Source: Paenibacillus oralis (GTDB lineage Bacteria > Bacillota > Bacilli > Paenibacillales > Paenibacillaceae). Taken from it: a DNA stretch of 64,000 nucleotides. The position numbers were made by a program, and so were the translations under genes. Each line of letters opens with the position of its first letter. The first letter of the stretch is position 1. This document shows, piece after piece, positions 61,805 to 64,000 of this stretch. Under the pieces are notes generated by a model. It did no database searches. It was given only the letters and a program-made list of their open reading frames with translations, and was not told where the DNA came from. Location: positions 4,484,304 to 4,548,303 of the forward strand of contig NZ_RRCN01000001.1 of assembly GCF_003863965.1 (NCBI RefSeq), given 5' to 3'.

Positions 61805-64000
61805 ATGGGAAAGAGCAAAAAACGGTTTAAAAAACTGTCCGTGCTGGCGGTTGCGTTTATGATCGCCGGAACCTCTTATTCGGGATTTACGTCCCCGGCG
61901 CAGGCGGCAGCTGATGAGCCTGCAGCCAGCGAAGCATACGTGTGGAAAAACGTTGTGACCGGAGGCGGAGGCGGCTTTATACCAGGCATCATATTCAATG
62001 CCAGCGAACCCAACCTTATCTATGCCCGTACGGACATCGGGGGCGCCTATCGCTGGGATGAAGGCACCGGGACTTGGAAGCAGCTCCTAGGCTGGGTTGG
62101 CATGGATGATTGGAGCAAGAGCGGCGTCGACGCGCTCGCTACAGACCCGGTCGATCCGGACCGGCTCTATTTGGCGGTCGGCTCGTATACGAACAGTTGG
62201 GATCCCGATAACGGACGGATCCTGCGCTCCACCGACCGCGGCGAAACGTGGGAAGAGACGGAGCTGCCGTTTAAGGTCGGCGGCAATATGCCGGGCCGGA
62301 CGTTGGGAGAGCGGCTAGTCATTGATCCGAACCAGAACAACGTTCTGTATTTTGGCGCCCGCAGCGGAAACGGTTTATGGAAGAGCACCGACTACGGGGA
62401 GACCTGGAGCAAAGTAAGCCAGTTCCCGAATCCCGGCACTTATGTGGAAAATCCCGACTACGAATATCAAAGCGATATCACCGGGTTGGCCTGGATCACC
62501 TTTGATCCTGCAACAGGTTCGCGCGAACAAGCGACGCAGACGATTTACGTCGGGGTGGCGGATAAGAATGAAAGCGTGTACCGCTCCACGGACGGAGGCG
62601 AGACCTGGGAGGCGGTTCCGGGGCAGCCGAGCGGGTATTTGCCGCATCACGGCGTCCTGTCGTCTGAAGGCTTCTTGTATATTACCTATAGCAACGGCGC
62701 CGGACCATACGACGGCACCAAGGGCGAGGTATGGAAGCTGAATACGTCCACCGGCGAATGGACCAATATCAGCCCGGTGCCGAGCAGCAGCGACGATAAC
62801 TATTATGGATACGGCGGTCTCGCCGTCGATGCGCAGAACCCTGGTACCGTCATGGTAGCTACGCTCAATTCCTGGTGGCCGGACGCGATTATTTTCCGCA
62901 GCACCGACGGCGGGGCAAACTGGACCCGCATTTGGGACTGGAACGGTTATCCGAGCCGTACCTTCCGTTATACCCACGATATTTCCGCCGCTCCGTGGCT
63001 TGATTTTGAGAACATTCCGGCTCCGGAGGAAGTTTCACCGAAACTCGGCTGGATGATCGGCGATCTGGAGATCGATCCGTTTAATTCCGACCGCATGATG
63101 TACGGAACCGGGGCGACCATTTACGGGACCGACAATTTAACGGAATGGGATAAAGGCGGCAAAATCGACCTGGAAGTGAAGGCCGTGGGGATTGAAGAAA
63201 CCTCGGTGACCGATCTGATCAGTCCGCCATCGGGCGCTCATCTGCTCAGCGGAATGCTTGACGTGACCGGGTTCCGGCATGACGACCTTACCCAAGCTCC
63301 GGCGAAAATGTTTACGAATCCGAACGGGACCGTAGATATGGATTACGCCGAACTTGACCCGGGCTTCATCGTCCGCGTTGCTACGGTGAACCGGGCGGAA
63401 AAACCGAACGATAAAGCGATCGGCTTCTCCCGCGATGGCGGCGGGAACTGGTACACCGGCGGTGAGCCGTCCGGTACTTCCGGCGGAGGCACGATAGCCC
63501 TGGCCGCTCGCGGCGAGAGCCTCGTCTGGAGCACCTCCGATGTCGGCGTACACTATTCGAAGGGCGGCAATTCCTGGACCGCCAGCAGCGGCGTGCCTGC
63601 CGGAGCGCTCGTCGCCTCCGACCGCGCCAATTCCAGTCTGTTTTACGCTTTGTCCGGCGGAAGCTTATACGTCAGCCGTGACGGCGGAGCCACCTTTGCG
63701 AAAACAAGTGCCACAGGACTTCCTGCATCCGGCGATCTCGATCTGAAAGCGATGCCTGGCCGGGAAGGGGATGTTTGGGTGGCCGGCGGCAGAGCGTTCG
63801 ACGGCAACTCGGGTCTCTGGCATTCCAGCGATGCCGGCGCTACCTTCACAAAGCTGACGAGCGTGGAGGAGGCGAGCGTTATCGGGTTTGGCAAGGCTGC
63901 CCCGGGACGGAATGTAATGGCGTTGTACACAAGCGGGAAAATCGGCGGTGAACGCGGCTTTTTCCGGTCCGATGACGGCGGCGATAGCTGGGTGCGCATC
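61805..64000 (+). CDS. GH74 xyloglucanase, N-terminal part (runs off the window)
   Basis: 732 codons are open to the right edge. A signal peptide of ~37 residues (SVLAVAFMIAGTSYSGFTSP, AQAA) is followed by two stacked seven-bladed propellers. GGGGGFIPGIIFN and IYARTDIGGAYRWD are hallmark GH74 sequence, with the Asp of TDIGG as one of the family's two catalytic acids; GWMIGDLEIDPFN is the second GH74 block and includes the likely second catalytic Asp region. Asp boxes recur (STDRGETW, STDYGETW, STDGGETW, STDGGANW). It cuts plant xyloglucan outside the cell. ATG 61805 follows GGGAGGGATATTTT. C-terminal binding modules, if any, lie outside. Confidence 0.93.
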   Translation, partial: MGKSKKRFKKLSVLAVAFMIAGTSYSGFTSPAQAAADEPAASEAYVWKNVVTGGGGGFIPGIIFNASEPNLIYARTDIGGAYRWDEGTGTWKQLLGWVGMDDWSKSGVDALATDPVDPDRLYLAVGSYTNSWDPDNGRILRSTDRGETWEETELPFKVGGNMPGRTLGERLVIDPNQNNVLYFGARSGNGLWKSTDYGETWSKVSQFPNPGTYVENPDYEYQSDITGLAWITFDPATGSREQATQTIYVGVADKNESVYRSTDGGETWEAVPGQPSGYLPHHGVLSSEGFLYITYSNGAGPYDGTKGEVWKLNTSTGEWTNISPVPSSSDDNYYGYGGLAVDAQNPGTVMVATLNSWWPDAIIFRSTDGGANWTRIWDWNGYPSRTFRYTHDISAAPWLDFENIPAPEEVSPKLGWMIGDLEIDPFNSDRMMYGTGATIYGTDNLTEWDKGGKIDLEVKAVGIEETSVTDLISPPSGAHLLSGMLDVTGFRHDDLTQAPAKMFTNPNGTVDMDYAELDPGFIVRVATVNRAEKPNDKAIGFSRDGGGNWYTGGEPSGTSGGGTIALAARGESLVWSTSDVGVHYSKGGNSWTASSGVPAGALVASDRANSSLFYALSGGSLYVSRDGGATFAKTSATGLPASGDLDLKAMPGREGDVWVAGGRAFDGNSGLWHSSDAGATFTKLTSVEEASVIGFGKAAPGRNVMALYTSGKIGGERGFFRSDDGGDSWVRI

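Noticed and set aside
1-64000. tRNA or rRNA genes, CRISPR arrays, insertion sequences, prophage genes
   Set aside because: Looked for cloverleaf-like segments, regular short repeats, transposase motifs and phage genes; none were convincing.

Overview
The window looks like a chromosome segment of an endospore-forming, moderately GC-rich Firmicute, most probably a Paenibacillus. The clues are a GerA-type spore germination operon, AGGAGG-type ribosome binding sites, lipobox substrate-binding proteins, a bacillibactin-type siderophore cluster, a DUF4179 sigma/anti-sigma module and a GH74 xyloglucanase. I saw no rRNA, tRNA, CRISPR array or intact insertion sequence.

Layout. 1-696 is the 3' end of ptsI. 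930-17813 is an iron-regulated catecholate siderophore locus of bacillibactin/paenibactin type. It starts with a near-consensus promoter and a perfect Fur box, then an AraC regulator fused to a binding-protein domain, a second Fur box, a siderophore-binding lipoprotein, a trilactone esterase, dhbA-C-E-B-F, an MbtH protein and an exporter. 18169-22363 is a GerA/GerC/GerB germination operon with a small D-type subunit; its GerC gene carries a one-base frameshift. 22622-24772 is a secreted Asp-box glycosidase-like protein with two tandem LamG-like domains and a cre site in front. 25508-35877 is a catabolic operon: FCD-family regulator, HyuA/HyuB hydantoinase pair, a PotDABC-like ABC importer and an M24 metallopeptidase. 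An MFS transporter follows.

37273-41551 is an oxygen/NO-response block: an FNR-type regulator with four cysteines, rubredoxin, a NADH-rubredoxin-reductase-like flavoprotein, a flavodiiron protein and two small cupins. A hybrid cluster protein at 55450-57135 probably belongs to the same regulon, because similar FNR-like boxes lie at nearly the same distance before both the flavodiiron and hcp genes. 41.8-45.5 kb is a strikingly AT-rich island with an ECF sigma factor, a secreted subtilase and a separate secreted protein that copies the subtilase propeptide. 45.5-47.7 kb is a graveyard: a broken M20 amidohydrolase, a YfcC-like transporter remnant and an internally deleted LysR gene. Then come cadA with a CadC-type repressor, a GH4 alpha-galactosidase divergent from an AraC regulator, and an ABC-F gene behind a long attenuator-like leader.

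57334-61502 holds an ECF sigma factor, its DUF4179 membrane anti-sigma factor and two secreted paralogues of the anti-sigma ectodomain. All three transcription units share one promoter-like pattern with identical spacing. The window ends inside a GH74 xyloglucanase preceded by a structured leader.

Points most worth pursuing: the sigma/anti-sigma module with secreted ectodomain copies; the subtilase with a detached propeptide; the ABC-F leader; a pair of dispersed ~270-bp intergenic repeats (25.1 and 47.2 kb); and a separate TGCAAAAGTACA inverted-site cluster at 55.2 kb.
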